A stretch of DNA of 64,000 bases, taken from positions 2,108,001-2,172,000 of the forward strand of contig CM065312.1 of the NCBI GenBank assembly GCA_033032175.1, given 5' to 3'. This document shows, piece after piece, positions 15,001-22,982 of this stretch. Both the position numbers and the translations under genes were made by a program. The notes beneath the pieces were generated by a model that saw only the letters and a program-made list of their open reading frames with translations, was not told the DNA's origin and did no database searches. Origin of the DNA: Saturnia japonica. Its lineage: Eukaryota > Arthropoda > Insecta > Lepidoptera > Saturniidae. Positions within the stretch are counted from its first letter, which is position 1; every line of letters starts with the position of its first letter.

Positions 15001-18000
15001 GCCAGCAAGAATCTTGATGTAATTTATACTTTTTTGTTGTCACAAATATGTTTCTGTGCACTTAATAAATTGAAGAATATTGGTTTTGCTTGTCAGGGCG
15101 CATTCCCGTAACGATGATCTGGCGATCTCGTTCGAAGAACACCGTCAGAAAATGTCAAAAACGATGTACGAGTTGGTTGAGGAAACGAAGGACATCGCGC
15201 GGTGCCACTACGAAGCACAAATAAAATTCCTCAAGGATGAGGTACTAATGAAATTATTCATACTGACCGATCGCCCAATGGTCGAAATGGTCGAAAAACC
15301 CAATTTTGAACATAGACGATTTTCTGTTTCACATTTATTTTGCAGTATGAACCTAAACTATGAATATTATATCACTTGCTGTCACTTTTCATTGAGTGAC
15401 AATGTCAATATATCGGGGAGTATAAATTCAATGGCACTGGTCGCACAGAAACAATGTTTATTGGAGAGATTTTATCCTTATCATAGACCCTATCGATTAG
15501 TGCAATAACATAGTTTATGTCAGCTTTTTTGTATTTTTTTTTTGGTTCGATTCCCGGTATAGGTAAGCTTTTTTATAAAAAAATCTGTAAATGCAGTTAT
15601 TAATATTTCAAAAAATAAAACAATGTTTCCATTCGGTAAAGTTTGAAATCATTACTTATTATACTTTTCGTCCGTGTTCCGTTCGTTTTTCCACCCTGTA
15701 TAAATTTTGGCTAACTTCACTCCTTCATCATATAAACTTTAACTAATGTCACAGTGTTCCGTGCACACAATATGTTAAAAAGGCTTCCGAAGTTTTATCC
15801 TCACGTACTAATGTATAGATAACTAAATGATCTGTGCAAATATTGCATACACTATATAGTATGTAAACAATCTTAACAGCTTGTTTGAAAATGTAAAAAG
15901 GGAGATTTTTTTTATTACCAACTAGCTGTTCCCGTTCCCGTGGCTTCGCTCACGTGGAGTATAGAATGCCCGCGCGAATCTTACTCCCCGTGCTCCCAGC
16001 TATTGTAAAGACAAAAATGCTTATTGTGGGTGTTCCTCAGAAGATAGACGTATACTCTCCCAGACATTTTTATAGGTCTTTTTAAGGTCTACAATTGTTT
16101 AGTAAATTAATTTGCTATATCTCTTATGGTTTACTCAGCGTAAGCCATTTAAGCACCTGAATTGATTCACCATGACCAGTTTTTTTTATTTGTGCGGAAC
16201 CCTAATTCTTTCTCTAAAATAAAAGTAGCCTTAATTACTCCCTATAAATTCAGCTATCTACCAGTGAAAGTCCGGTCAAAATGGATTTTTTGTTATAGGT
16301 AACGTATATATTTTCATAAGTATTTAGTAAAAAGCTGTTATTTTGACATTACAAACAGACACTTCAATTTTATTAATTGTATAGATATATTCATTTGAAA
16401 CTATTGGTCAATAATGGGAATTAAAAGCTTTAAAATTAATGATGTTGACCTTTCAGAAATAATTATATAGAGACTATCTTTTTCCGCGGCTTCGCTCGTA
16501 TGGACGACAGAATAACACGTAATGCTTATAAAAATTCGTAATTTCATATTTAATAACTTTTTATTGAATGGAATTATCTCAAGAGAAAAAAATATTTGAT
16601 GAAAAACCTATCCAATAGGTTTTACATGATGCGCGCACAACGACAAACCCTCTATCATTTTATTTATATATAATTACAGTGTAAACTCTTTATAACGAAA
16701 CTCAAGGGACTGAGCATATTTTCTCGTTATAGAGAGTTGTCGTTATATGGAGTGACTAACAAAAAAAACCAAATTAACAAGAATTTTTAATATGTATGTT
16801 TTAGATTATAAATGCTTAAAAATTATTGTTTACACATATAGTCTGATAACTTTGTCTGACGTTTTTTGTATTGTTTGTATTATTTTATGTATTCTATTCA
16901 TATCTTCTTCTATCAAACTTTTTCGTCAACACTAATCGCTTTCCGTTTACTGGCCATGTTAACAGTTTCAAAGTAGGTTTACGACTGATAATACGATAGG
17001 TACCCAGTATGCTTGGTCGAAGACCGTTTTTTCCGAGAAAACAATGCGTCATACTGCACGTGTTCAAGGCAATTAAGGATAACAAAAGCTAGACCGACCT
17101 CGGATGCTTCGGAGCTTCAAAGTCTTTTGTTACCTGATAAGATAACATAAACAATAATACCGATAATAAATATTTACTGTCTAAAAATATGAACACATTT
17201 CGTAATAGAGAATGGCGTATCGCTATAAAGAGTGTTTCAATATGTGGGTTTTAACGCAAACCAACCAAGTTGGGCTCACTTCAACGTTATAGGGAGTTTA
17301 TCGTTATAAAGAGTTTACACTGTATTATCATTTGTTATCTTCATTTCCCAGGTGTAATTGTTTTTTTTTTAATGACATAATTTAGATGAATGACATGGTG
17401 GAAGAGTATGAGCGCAGATTGACAGAGGCTGTAGCACCGGTTGCCAGTAACGATATGCCACAGCGCTGTTTGCAGAGTAAGGTAACTGTACAAAATATAA
17501 TAACAATATTCTCTGAATAATTTCTAACATAAAGCGGACAGATAAAAAATTATTATAAAAGGAAACAATAACCCTGACTACAACAAAAACACTTTCCTAA
17601 TTTTTTTTTTTTATTTATGCTTTTCATTTTATTCTCAGACGTCGTACTTAAATAATATATATTATAATAATATCCTCGTATGCTAAAATCCATCAAGCCG
17701 TTTAGGATACATATCGTACCAAAGAAAGAAACATACATACATACGCTCTATAAACAACAATGTAAAATTATAATATTTTCATATGTTCACAGATAACGGA
17801 GTTAATGAGCAAAATTGAAGATTTAGAGGTAAGAAACTTCATTGTTGTTTCTTACTCAGCTTTGTGAGTTATATTAAACCTAAAAGTTTATCTCCTGGGG
17901 AATTTATTGTTAAATTGAATATTTTCTATATTTAGGAAAAGATTACAACAGAACGCTTAGCCAGATCACGAGCTGAGAACGAAGTGGAATATTTACGTAA

Positions 18001-21000
18001 TTGCATTGCTGAAAAAGATGGTAAGATATTTTAAACATTGTTATCTTATACATAGTTTGAGACCGCATGAGATATAAATAAAAACTAAAATACCTTTTAA
18101 AATTGAGAGAGTTATTAATATTTGTTACAGAAATAGCCTACAGATTAGGGCATCAAGATGATGTAGTGACTCTTTCCGACAGTGAACATGGAAGTGATTA
18201 TGAAACAGATGACCCGCTAAGTGAAAGTTTAGAACCCGTTTTCAAAATGGTAAATCTGAATAAAACACAACAAAAAGCAAAAATTGAGCATGTACCCTCT
18301 TGTAAAACTATTGATGAGGATTTAGGTAATTCTACTAAAACACACAAACATGATTTACCAGAGGTCATAGCTATCGACTATACAAGCGATGATGATAATC
18401 ACCAAAGTGCTAGTGGAAACATAATACAAAATACAAAAACTGAAATAAAAACACAACAAAAAGCAAAAATTGAGCATGTACCATGTTGTAAAACTTTTGA
18501 TGAGGATTTAGGTAATTCTACTAAAACACACGAAAATGATTTACCAGAGGTCATAGCTATCGAATATACAAGTGATGGCGATAATCACCAAAATTCTAGT
18601 GGAAACATAATACAAAATATAAAAACTGAAATAAAAGATTCTTTACCGTATATGGAACTCAATGAATTAAAGTTTATTAAAAAAGAGGAAGAATTTTCCG
18701 ATATTGAAAATAGTGTTTCACAAGCAAAACGATGTTTAGAAAATGAAATAAGTAAATCTTCCGAGGTTGATGAAGAAAAACTTAAAAAACTGAACTTGCA
18801 GAGAGGAAGTTACAGCTTAGCAACTAATACAGCTTTGCCTGAAGACTCTTTTGATTTAAATGTAAATGAAAATTTAGAAAACAGCGCTGATTTTAGTCTG
18901 GATAAAGATAAAATGAATGATAGTAAACCGACATTACAGTTGTCTAAAGAGTATTTTGATGAAAACTTAGAAAATAGAGCTGGTAATTATAGTATGGATA
19001 ATGATGAAAAAAATATGAATAATATTAAACCGACTACTTCCGAATATAAAACAGAAACAGTTAATAAATTAATACAATCATTTAAAACAAAACAGTGTAG
19101 AGATAATTCTTTGAGCCAATTTGAAGAATTGGAAATGGCAACAAAATCTACTCAAAACTACAGTTCTGAAGAAAAGGTCAAAAATGTTGCTGAAATTAAA
19201 ACTCTTAAAGACAGAAGGAATTATTTTGGAGATTCATTACATTTTTCTTCTAATATGGTTAATCATAATATTAAATTATTTAATGAAATATGCAAACCAT
19301 TGGAAAATAAAGTAACAAATAAAGATCCTAATGAATTGCTTAAAATTAAACGAATATATTTTGACAATATTGATGTGAGTGCTAAAAATAAAATAACTGA
19401 AACTACGTGTATGCCGCGTGCATGTAAAGATGTAAATAATGACTCTGAATCCATGATAAATTTAAAACCTTTTGTAGAATCAGTAACAAGATCTACCGAA
19501 AATTTCTATTCCATAAATAAAAATGTTAATGTTAATATAAATGATTCTCTTAATTTGTTTGATGAACCAGAATCTCCAATCACTGTAAAACCTGTAAATA
19601 CTATGAGCAATATTGAAATGGCACAAAAGTCGATTGAAAAACTGGTTTTAAATCATAATGCAAATAAAATTTTAAAATCGGAAGTAAAGTTAGACACCGT
19701 AACTTCTGTTGAAAATAGTAATAATACTATAAAGCAGCCTGTAGTCGCAGAATATGAAATAAAACCTACAAATTTAATTGTGCCACAATTAGACAAAGAA
19801 ATATTTAGCAATACCATAGAAGAGTTTGATAATATTTACAAAGCTACAACTTCTAGGGTTACAGAGTTCGATTTGCTATTTTCTAATGAAACTGCTACAA
19901 AGATTAATACAGAAAAGGACAATTATATTGACCCTGTAATAATACCTGTACAGAAAGATTCAATGTGTGAGGATGGTGTAAGGTATGGGTTACGGAATAG
20001 AGTGATTACGAAAACGTTAAAAAAAAGTTTGCGTCTTAGAAAACAGAAAGATCAAAATGAAGATGAAATGTCAAATATAGGGGGAACAAAATTCAAAGAT
20101 ATAGGAAATTTACAGCAAGAATTTTCTGATATAACAATTGACGTACCTGTGATTAGAAAAGAAGTCAAAGATATAAGTTCGCCAGAAAAAGTTACTGAGG
20201 AAGAGGAGAATGTCCCTCCGGAACAAGGCATTCGAAGCTGCCCTGCGAAAAGGTAAAAGAACTTTTTAAGTTATAATTTCTTTTATATATTGTTGTAAAC
20301 TAAGGATCATCAGTAATAACTTCCAATGGGGACTGGAATTAGTTGTAAAAAAAAATTGCAACTGATACTCTAGGCAACCGGATAACTTCTCAAAAAGCGT
20401 TAAACATTAATTATTATTCATTTAAAGAACTAGAAAAACATAATTTCACATAAAAAACGCATTATAGGTATGTACTTAAAATAAAGTCTAAACGTATACA
20501 TTTTTAAATTTCCGCGCAAATGGTACCATAGAGCACGTGACGTCATACGTAGGATCGGTACTAAATAAACACAGAAAATTATAAGGAGACAACAGTTATC
20601 AGCTGAACGCACCAATTGTGTAACAACAGTTGTAACACGAATGATGTTATGCGCTGATTGATGTTTCATTTAACATGAAGAACAGCACAAAATATTCAAT
20701 CTTATTAAATTAGAAATATAAATCAATTTTATTATATAAAAAGTTATTAAATGATGATTACAATATTAAGAAAATTATTTTCACATACATTTTATATTTT
20801 TTTGTTTTCAGGTTTTTAAATGCTTACTTGTTTCACAAAGTTAATTGTACCATATAAAATGTATTCTAAAATTACTTTTTAGTGAAATTGATATGCATGT
20901 TTACTTTCTTAAATCAGCTAGAGTAGAAATTAACATTTTTACTAAGTTGCTATAATAACGAACATGAAATCTTATAGAGGATTAATTTTCCTGTGTGTAA

Positions 21001-21571
21001 GTTAAAAACAATTTAATCCCAATAATTATAATTACATTGGTAATATTCATATAGTCGCTCCTGAATGGATTGAAATTATTAAGAAAAATAACTATCTTAA
21101 TAAGTATCGAAGACTAAATTGTGTAACTTTCGAATCAGTGAGAATAATGACATCTAGAAGAAAAAAATTAGTTTAAAAAAATTACCTCTTTGAAAACTCC
21201 CACAATTATTGTACGGCAATTTGACAGCCAGCACTCGCGAAATTTTATCTTTTATTGACCATTAAATTTTGAATCCCAAGCGGTTAACTTGAAGCGCGTG
21301 CTGAGCGTATTTTTTTTTTCTTATAGTTCTTTCCTTCGTGAAAGTAAAAGGCAAAGGTATCTAGGTCATGCTGGGTCATAAAGTACTAGAGAACGAATAC
21401 ATTTTTTTAAACGAATATTTTGTTGGCAGTGTAACTCGAAGTCGTCGGAAATTGTTCACTCCACAAGTGGAGCCCTTAGACGAGTCACTCGGACACACTG
21501 GCGACAGTAACGAACGAATCCGTGTACCTCGCCCGTCTTACCACCGCGGTAGAGCTCGACGTAAACTGTAA
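76..21571 (+). CDS. Kinesin-6 family motor protein (KIF20/subito-like), 5' partial, 12 exons
   Basis: Exons, all with GT/AG borders and matching phases: 76-186, 466-616, 3318-3528, 9373-9521, 10706-10835, 15097-15241, 17386-17481, 17793-17828, 17936-18020, 18131-20252, 21327-21356, 21430-21571 (stop TAA). Together about 1135 residues. The first four exons are the C-terminal half of a kinesin motor: SFVEIYNEAIYDLL, the switch I motif SSRSH, switch II DLAGCER, INTSLHVLERCL and ESKLTRLL. The P-loop half is upstream of the window. Exons 5-9 look like neck and coiled coil (MNDMVEEYERRL, ITELMSKIEDLE). Exon 10 is one long acidic tail, and the last exon is basic (VTRSRRKLF). Kinesin-6 motors move on microtubules and act in anaphase midzone and cytokinesis; that role is inferred from family. 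KIF20-type is favoured over KIF23 from the motor motifs, not proven. Confidence 0.88.
1076..1234 (-). repeat. SINE-like interspersed repeat, partial, reverse orientation
   Basis: Matches in reverse the repeat at 3035-3300: shared blocks around GTGTTGTGTTCCTGC, the TAGCC...GATC stretch and GAGATTTCTCTCTACTTG. Lies in kinesin intron 2. Confidence 0.55.
1671..2480. mobile_element. Candidate non-autonomous hAT-like element
   Basis: An 810-bp AT-rich block in kinesin intron 2. It is bounded by near-identical 8-bp direct repeats, CTGAGGTA (1663-1670) and TTGAGGTA (2481-2488). The sequences on either side read as two halves of another repeat. Both ends are crowded with ATCGATG/CATCGA words, which look like subterminal repeats. 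The right end read inward starts GGTAGGGATGCCC; the left starts GGTATATACG, so the terminal inverted repeat is weak. No coding capacity seen. Confidence 0.5.
3035..3300 (+). repeat. Lepidopteran SINE-like repeat
   Basis: Begins near CAAGCACACGGCCCGCC, then GATGGTAAGCCGCC and a GTAGCCTATGGAAGC stretch, a pattern I know from many lepidopteran introns. It ends about 20 bp before kinesin exon 3, so it contributes sequence next to the splice acceptor. Family name not assigned. Confidence 0.6.
3679..3845 (-). repeat. Copia 3' LTR
   Basis: 167 bp, TG...CA ends on the element strand (starts TGTTGGCAATTAAG). The stop codon of the reverse transcriptase frame lies just inside it. One difference from the other LTR, near 3787. 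Confidence 0.95.
3833..6010 (-). CDS. Copia reverse transcriptase-RNase H frame
   Basis: 725 codons, continuing the polyprotein in another frame after the break near 6000. It starts inside the end of the integrase core (FWAEALATVAYLINRSP). Reverse transcriptase follows with WVFKTK, KARLVIKGY, the catalytic VDDLLIF and KSIYGLKQASRQW. RNase H has DADWASD and STAEAEYM. The stop lies in the 3' LTR. Apart from the single frameshift I see no damage, so this copy was active recently or the break is a sequencing error. Confidence 0.92.
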   Translation of the reverse strand: MYVIRCSACKQFWAEALATVAYLINRSPTKSINGKTPIEIWTGKKPNLSILKVFGCKVMTQIPKEKRQKWDTKSRKLLFVGYCESTKGYRILDPDTNKILKSRDVVFLENVEKYDNNIYLPCTSNSSIPEIQPLEETCKEELEDSTDHITGESSGDYQSGENDDSSYIPEQSFDLESPIRNINLLPRKAVQYAETEDHDVSYFCPILNLNDPQTVNEALSSSHADQWKRAMKEEYDSLIKNKTWSLVDASSEKRVLPCKWVFKTKTNEKGEIICFKARLVIKGYAQRKGSDYDETYAPVVRYTSVRFLLSLAAKYDLEMFQMDAMSAFLQGDIDTEIYMSQPEYYKENDQVCILHKSIYGLKQASRQWNLKLNNILLKIGLQRSHVDPCIYYLVNESITIFIAVWVDDLLIFTNNKDKTTEIKNKLKGECSMRDLGEMKNCIGININRNRDAGMIMLDQEKYINVVLDRFNVSECKPVCTPIEVNAKFEKNPEDGNKNIPYREAVGCLIYLAYVTRPDITYAANKLSQYCNNPGNQHWLGIKRIMRYLQGTKNLKLCYVKDDSKEITGYCDADWASDPIDRRSCTGYTFLFQNACLSWNSCKQQTVALSTAEAEYMTMAAATQEALWLRQLQAELGQGEDSALLIHCDNQSAIRLASTDCYKPKTKHIDIRLHFLKENIVSSKVKFKFVNGCSMVADNLTKGTTFEKHLFCISKMGLRSVGSVGN
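5959..7695 (-). CDS. Copia gag-protease-integrase frame
   Basis: 578 codons from ATG at 7695. In order: Gag N-terminal region with WKFAVQAYFEL, a UBN2-like gag region, CCHC knuckle CYNCNKHGHFAKDC, aspartic protease DSGAS, integrase zinc region (HRRMGHLN...CTTCLSGKQ), and integrase core with HTDLCGP, VRSDNGKEY and NGLAERMNRT, giving the DDE catalytic residues. It then runs out of frame at a one-base frameshift near 6000 and ends early. The product packages and integrates the element's own cDNA. Confidence 0.92.
   Translation of the reverse strand: MSNSGYNPFHIDRLVGRDNYASWKFAVQAYFELDDLWSCVTGTNTDKNKETKAKSKLILLLDPIIYVHVQNATTCKEVWESLEQAFDDSGLYRKVALLRDSITTTLESSRSVDDYVNKIMSTAHKLRNIKFDINAEWLGTLMLAGLPEAYKPMIMGLESSGIKISADSIKSKLLHEVQCSDNSAFFTRKKVNQRNQHDSTKVYKGPRCYNCNKHGHFAKDCRTPKRKNVENTEGNKGFVAAFSTTPQTMNSDLWYVDSGASMHMTNKCDWMYDVTSPPIPTITVASKTPLPVESMGKVNLLLNGNKESKIQVRQVLYIPKLAANLLSVSAMVKNGCNVNFRDEGCDIHDKNGKLLCSATLVNNLYLLNTHREIFSNMSCSDNLNDFVLWHRRMGHLNYVNKLPECAEGVQPFLDKYNGSITCTTCLSGKQTRLPFNNIGSRSTQPLQLIHTDLCGPMEQESLGGMKYFITFIDDYTRRVHVYFLKNKLNIVEVFKDYKNKVETELERKIKVVRSDNGKEYCNREFENFLNKHGIEHQTSAPYSSQQNGLAERMNRTLVERAKCMLLDAQLANSSGQRP
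7845..7862 (-). promoter_or_regulatory. Copia primer-binding site
   Basis: Directly next to the 5' LTR, the element strand reads TGGTAACAGAGCG, close to the TGGTATCAGAGC motif that Copia elements use with initiator methionine tRNA. Assignment from motif memory. Confidence 0.65.
7863..8029 (-). repeat. Copia 5' LTR
   Basis: 167 bp, same ends as the 3679-3845 LTR. Confidence 0.95.
8478..8510. repeat. Short tandem repeat (ACACT)n
   Basis: About six imperfect copies of ACACT/CTACA in kinesin intron 3. Confidence 0.7.
8660..9039 (-). repeat. CTAGCTG...-type interspersed repeat, reverse copy
   Basis: Read on the - strand it begins TATAGCTATGCCCGCGGCTCC and ends with CATTACAAACAGACACTTCA. The same start and end are found at 15921-16388, 56163-56625 and 58919-59435. 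This is a common lepidopteran non-coding family of about 0.4-0.5 kb. Class not assigned; its tail resembles RTE-type LINE ends. Confidence 0.7.
9668..10030 (+). repeat. Intronic repeat, copy 1
   Basis: Shares long blocks with 15262-15812: GGTCGCCCAATG, GCAGTATGAACCTAA, TGAATATTATATCACTTGC and TTCATTGAGTGACAAT, then a second block around CTCCTTC...CATAAACTTTAA. No coding potential. Kinesin intron 4. Confidence 0.7.
10856..10983 (+). repeat. Short intronic repeat, copy 1
   Basis: Similar to 14920-15030: TTTAGGCCC(C/T)AA, then GACA-TTAT-AACGT and CATCC(C/T)AGTCATCGA. A widespread lepidopteran repeat type in my memory; unclassified. Starts about 20 bp after kinesin exon 5. Confidence 0.6.
11531..13018 (+). 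mobile_element. Tc1-like DNA transposon
   Basis: A 1488-bp element in kinesin intron 5, flanked by TA (11529-11530 and 13019-13020). Inverted ends are CACACATCAAAATATTCTAA on the left and CACTCATCAAAAAAGTCTAA read inward from the right. It carries one transposase gene, open apart from one stop codon. Confidence 0.92.
11842..12864 (+). pseudogene. Tc1-like transposase with one in-frame stop
   Basis: From ATG at 11842, 341 codons to TAA at 12864. An N-terminal helix-turn-helix pair (SQVSRHFGIHRSVISRLW) binds the element ends. The catalytic domain has FSDESRF, HDNARSH and SPDLNPIEHAWD, the DD34E triad of Tc1 enzymes. A TAG at 12001-12003 interrupts the frame between the DNA-binding and catalytic parts; reading continues in the same frame on both sides. 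That fits a recent single-base loss of function. Confidence 0.92.
13166..13241 (+). mobile_element. 76-bp 5'-truncated LINE tail
   Basis: The insert holds the known lepidopteran LINE end GGGGGAGGCCTATGTTCAG, GTGGACGTCCTGTGGCTG and a (GAT)n tail. It is flanked by the 11-bp direct repeat AATGTAGATTT at 13155-13165 and 13242-13252. Confidence 0.88.
13425..14451 (-). mobile_element. Mariner-family element, decayed
   Basis: 1027 bp in kinesin intron 5. Inverted ends read TGAGGTCCTTACATATGAAA on the left and TTAGGTCCTTACATATGAAA inward from the right, with TA flanks at 13423-13424 and 14452-14453. The transposase lies on the - strand. Confidence 0.92.
13503..14183 (-). pseudogene. Mariner transposase, fragmentary
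   Basis: On the - strand the 5' part (from 14183) has PCGRPETLVENE, VLVSVWWTSAGVIHYSF and LYCQKLQTMMEKL, all mariner hallmarks. A region around 13797 follows with NNARPHTLRRLL, in which the catalytic Asp is changed and stop codons interrupt. The 3' part ends PLKWRKCIDNNGTYFD. The first catalytic region is missing, so the copy has an internal deletion and cannot encode an enzyme. Confidence 0.88.
14920..15030 (+). repeat. Short intronic repeat, copy 2
   Basis: Counterpart of 10856-10983. Ends about 65 bp before kinesin exon 6. Confidence 0.55.
15262..15812 (+). repeat. Intronic repeat, copy 2
   Basis: Counterpart of 9668-10030, starting about 20 bp after kinesin exon 6 and longer in the middle than copy 1. 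An open stretch running from exon 6 into it is chance, not coding. Confidence 0.65.
15921..16388 (+). repeat. CTAGCTG...-type interspersed repeat
   Basis: Starts ACTAGCTGTTCCCGTTCCCG, continues GGCTTCGCTCACGTGGA, and ends TTTTGACATTACAAACAGAC then ACTTCAATTTTATTAATTG. Same family as 8660-9039, 56163-56625 and 58919-59435. Confidence 0.75.
16476..16672 (+). repeat. Second partial copy of a related repeat
   Basis: Contains CGCGGCTTCGCTCGTATGGA, then CATGATGCGCGCACAACGAC. The latter end motif also occurs at 62990-63030. Abuts the pogo-like element. Confidence 0.6.
16677..17322. mobile_element. Pogo/Tigger-like deletion derivative
   Basis: 646 bp with inverted ends CAGTGTAAACTCTTTATAAC (left) and CAGTGTAAACTCTTTATAAC inward from the right, flanked by TA (16675-16676 and 17323-17324). 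GTTATA..GAG words recur near both ends. A 63-codon - strand remnant at 16894-17085 includes NGKRLVLT, like the N-terminal HTH of pogo transposases. The catalytic part is gone. Confidence 0.8.
18131..20252 (+). CDS. Large tail exon of the kinesin-6 gene
   Basis: A single 2122-bp exon encodes about 707 residues, rich in Asn, Lys, Asp, Glu and Ser and poor in hydrophobic residues, so probably disordered. The acceptor is TTTGTTACAG before 18131 and the donor AG|GTAAAA after 20252. Near its start it holds a perfect-length 186-bp tandem duplication (18265-18636). A weaker internal repeat follows, with NENLENSADFSLDKD matching DENLENRAGNYSMDND. Near the end a basic patch (RNRVITKTLKKSLRLRKQK) could bind microtubules, DNA or importin; this is inference only. 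I recognise no domain in this exon. Confidence 0.85.
18265..18636 (+). repeat. 186-bp in-frame tandem duplication in kinesin tail
   Basis: Units are 18265-18450 and 18451-18636. Each encodes 62 residues starting TQQKAKIEHVP and ending TEIK. The two copies differ at only a small number of bases, so the duplication is recent compared with the gene. The length is a multiple of three, so the reading frame is kept. Confidence 0.93.
20253..21326 (+). other. Kinesin intron 10, nothing recognised
   Basis: 1074 bp of AT-rich intron. I looked for inverted ends and coding remnants and found none that I trust. Confidence 0.6.
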
Positions 21572-22139
21572 AATTTTAATTGTTTATAAAAACAAATTAA
21601 AATTATGATTGTTAAAATTATGATTGAATGTAATTAGGATTAAAAAATGACAAAAGAATATTGTAATTATGAAACTGATGACCAGATTGATACAAATTAT
21701 ATAATTATGATGTACACATTGCTTTTTATTTCTTCCCAAAATTTATGAATTATGTAACATCAATTAGGAAGGCGGTGAGAACGCTTGCGCTTGAAATGAA
21801 ACGTTTACATACAGTATCTAGAAGTGTTAGTTTCTTTACTGATAATATGACGTCCCACACTATCAAGTCCCTTAATTTTTTTTTATGTTAGAGATTGCCT
21901 GAACATCCAAAAGAAAGTCTTTTCCATCACCGCCGGTATAAAATCTTCCACAGGTAACTTTTCACTTAAATTATTTTATGACATAATGTCTTTTTACACT
22001 CTTGACTGCACTATCCTCAAGTTAAAATCAAAAAACTCGCGTTGACGAACGGGTCAGCTTGCTTAATATTAATCCGTTTCCCTACTTCACTTATCCGCTC
22101 CGTGTTTAAAATGTATAAACTTTGAATCGACTCTGCAAA

Positions 22140-22350
22140 TCTATGTCCATGGAATCTCAGCGGAGCGGAGCTATTTTTTTCTAACGTAACTATACTGTTA
22201 GCATAAGTGCTCTGAAGCCTCAGACGGCTTTTACAGCTTCACCGTGACTTGGGGGCGAGCGTTTAAGGCACATAGCCGCGGTGGAGCGGAGCTTAGATTA
22301 TTGGTCGAAATATGTACAGTTCCGCTCTAGTGGAAGGGCAGCCTATGCAG
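22140..22350. mobile_element. Degenerate MITE
   Basis: The right end read inward (GGCTGCCCTTCCACTAGAGC, then ATTTCGACCAATAAT) resembles the MITE at 61333-61468. The left end (CAGCGGAGCGGAGC) is only loosely complementary. The rest of 21572-22858 is intergenic and holds nothing else I recognise. Confidence 0.4.
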
Positions 22351-22860
22351 CGATAGTGTGCGCGCCCACTCGCAGTCTGGACAGTCTCAAACATATCGAA
22401 TAGGACTTGTATTGTAATAAAATAAGTTTTATTAGGTGTTAATATAATTTACACAATACTATGAAAATAATTTTCCTCTGAGTTTGTTTGCATGTTAGAA
22501 ACTTAATCAAAAATATAACACTAATTTAAAATATTGCATACCCGGTTCTACGATCTCTGGGCCTAACTCTTTCTCGGTGTACTTGCACAAATCATGTCCG
22601 GAAGTGGATTGAAGATAAAAAGCAGAGAATGGAAATGGATCTAGGATGGAATTGATGAAGGATAGTTCTTATTCTTATATGGAACTATGTCCAGGGAACA
22701 TGACCGCGGAAATAAATATCTAAAGTAGTTCATACGTAGCTTCCCGTTCATTTTCGTATTAAATAAGTAGATATTGCATAATTTAAATATATCATTTCAA
22801 AAGAGAACACAATAAAGAACTTTTTGGATCTGGAACTACCTACACATCTCTATAGACTGC

Positions 22861-22909
22861 AGAAGTGATGACGTCACAAAATGGCGGATTTTGACGTTTG
22901 GGTAAAAAC
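22861..22909 (+). repeat. Left terminal inverted repeat of the ISL2EU-like element
   Basis: Reads AGAAGTGATGACGTCACAAA, then ATGGCGGATTTTGAC and GTTTGGGTAAAAAC. The complement at 27003-27051 lacks two bases (AT) and has one substitution. It contains the palindrome TGACGTCA (CRE/ATF-type site) and AAAATGGCGG (YY1/Pho-like site). Confidence 0.92.
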
Positions 22910-22982
22910 AAAGGGGATGTTGTATAGGGTTTTACAATTTTATTATAATAACAAGTGTGTTTTGGTGTTTGTAGTATATATA

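Noticed and set aside
15080..15508. 142-codon frame starting at kinesin exon 6
   Set aside because: Only the first part (15097-15241) is coding; the rest reads through the donor GTACTA into a repeat.
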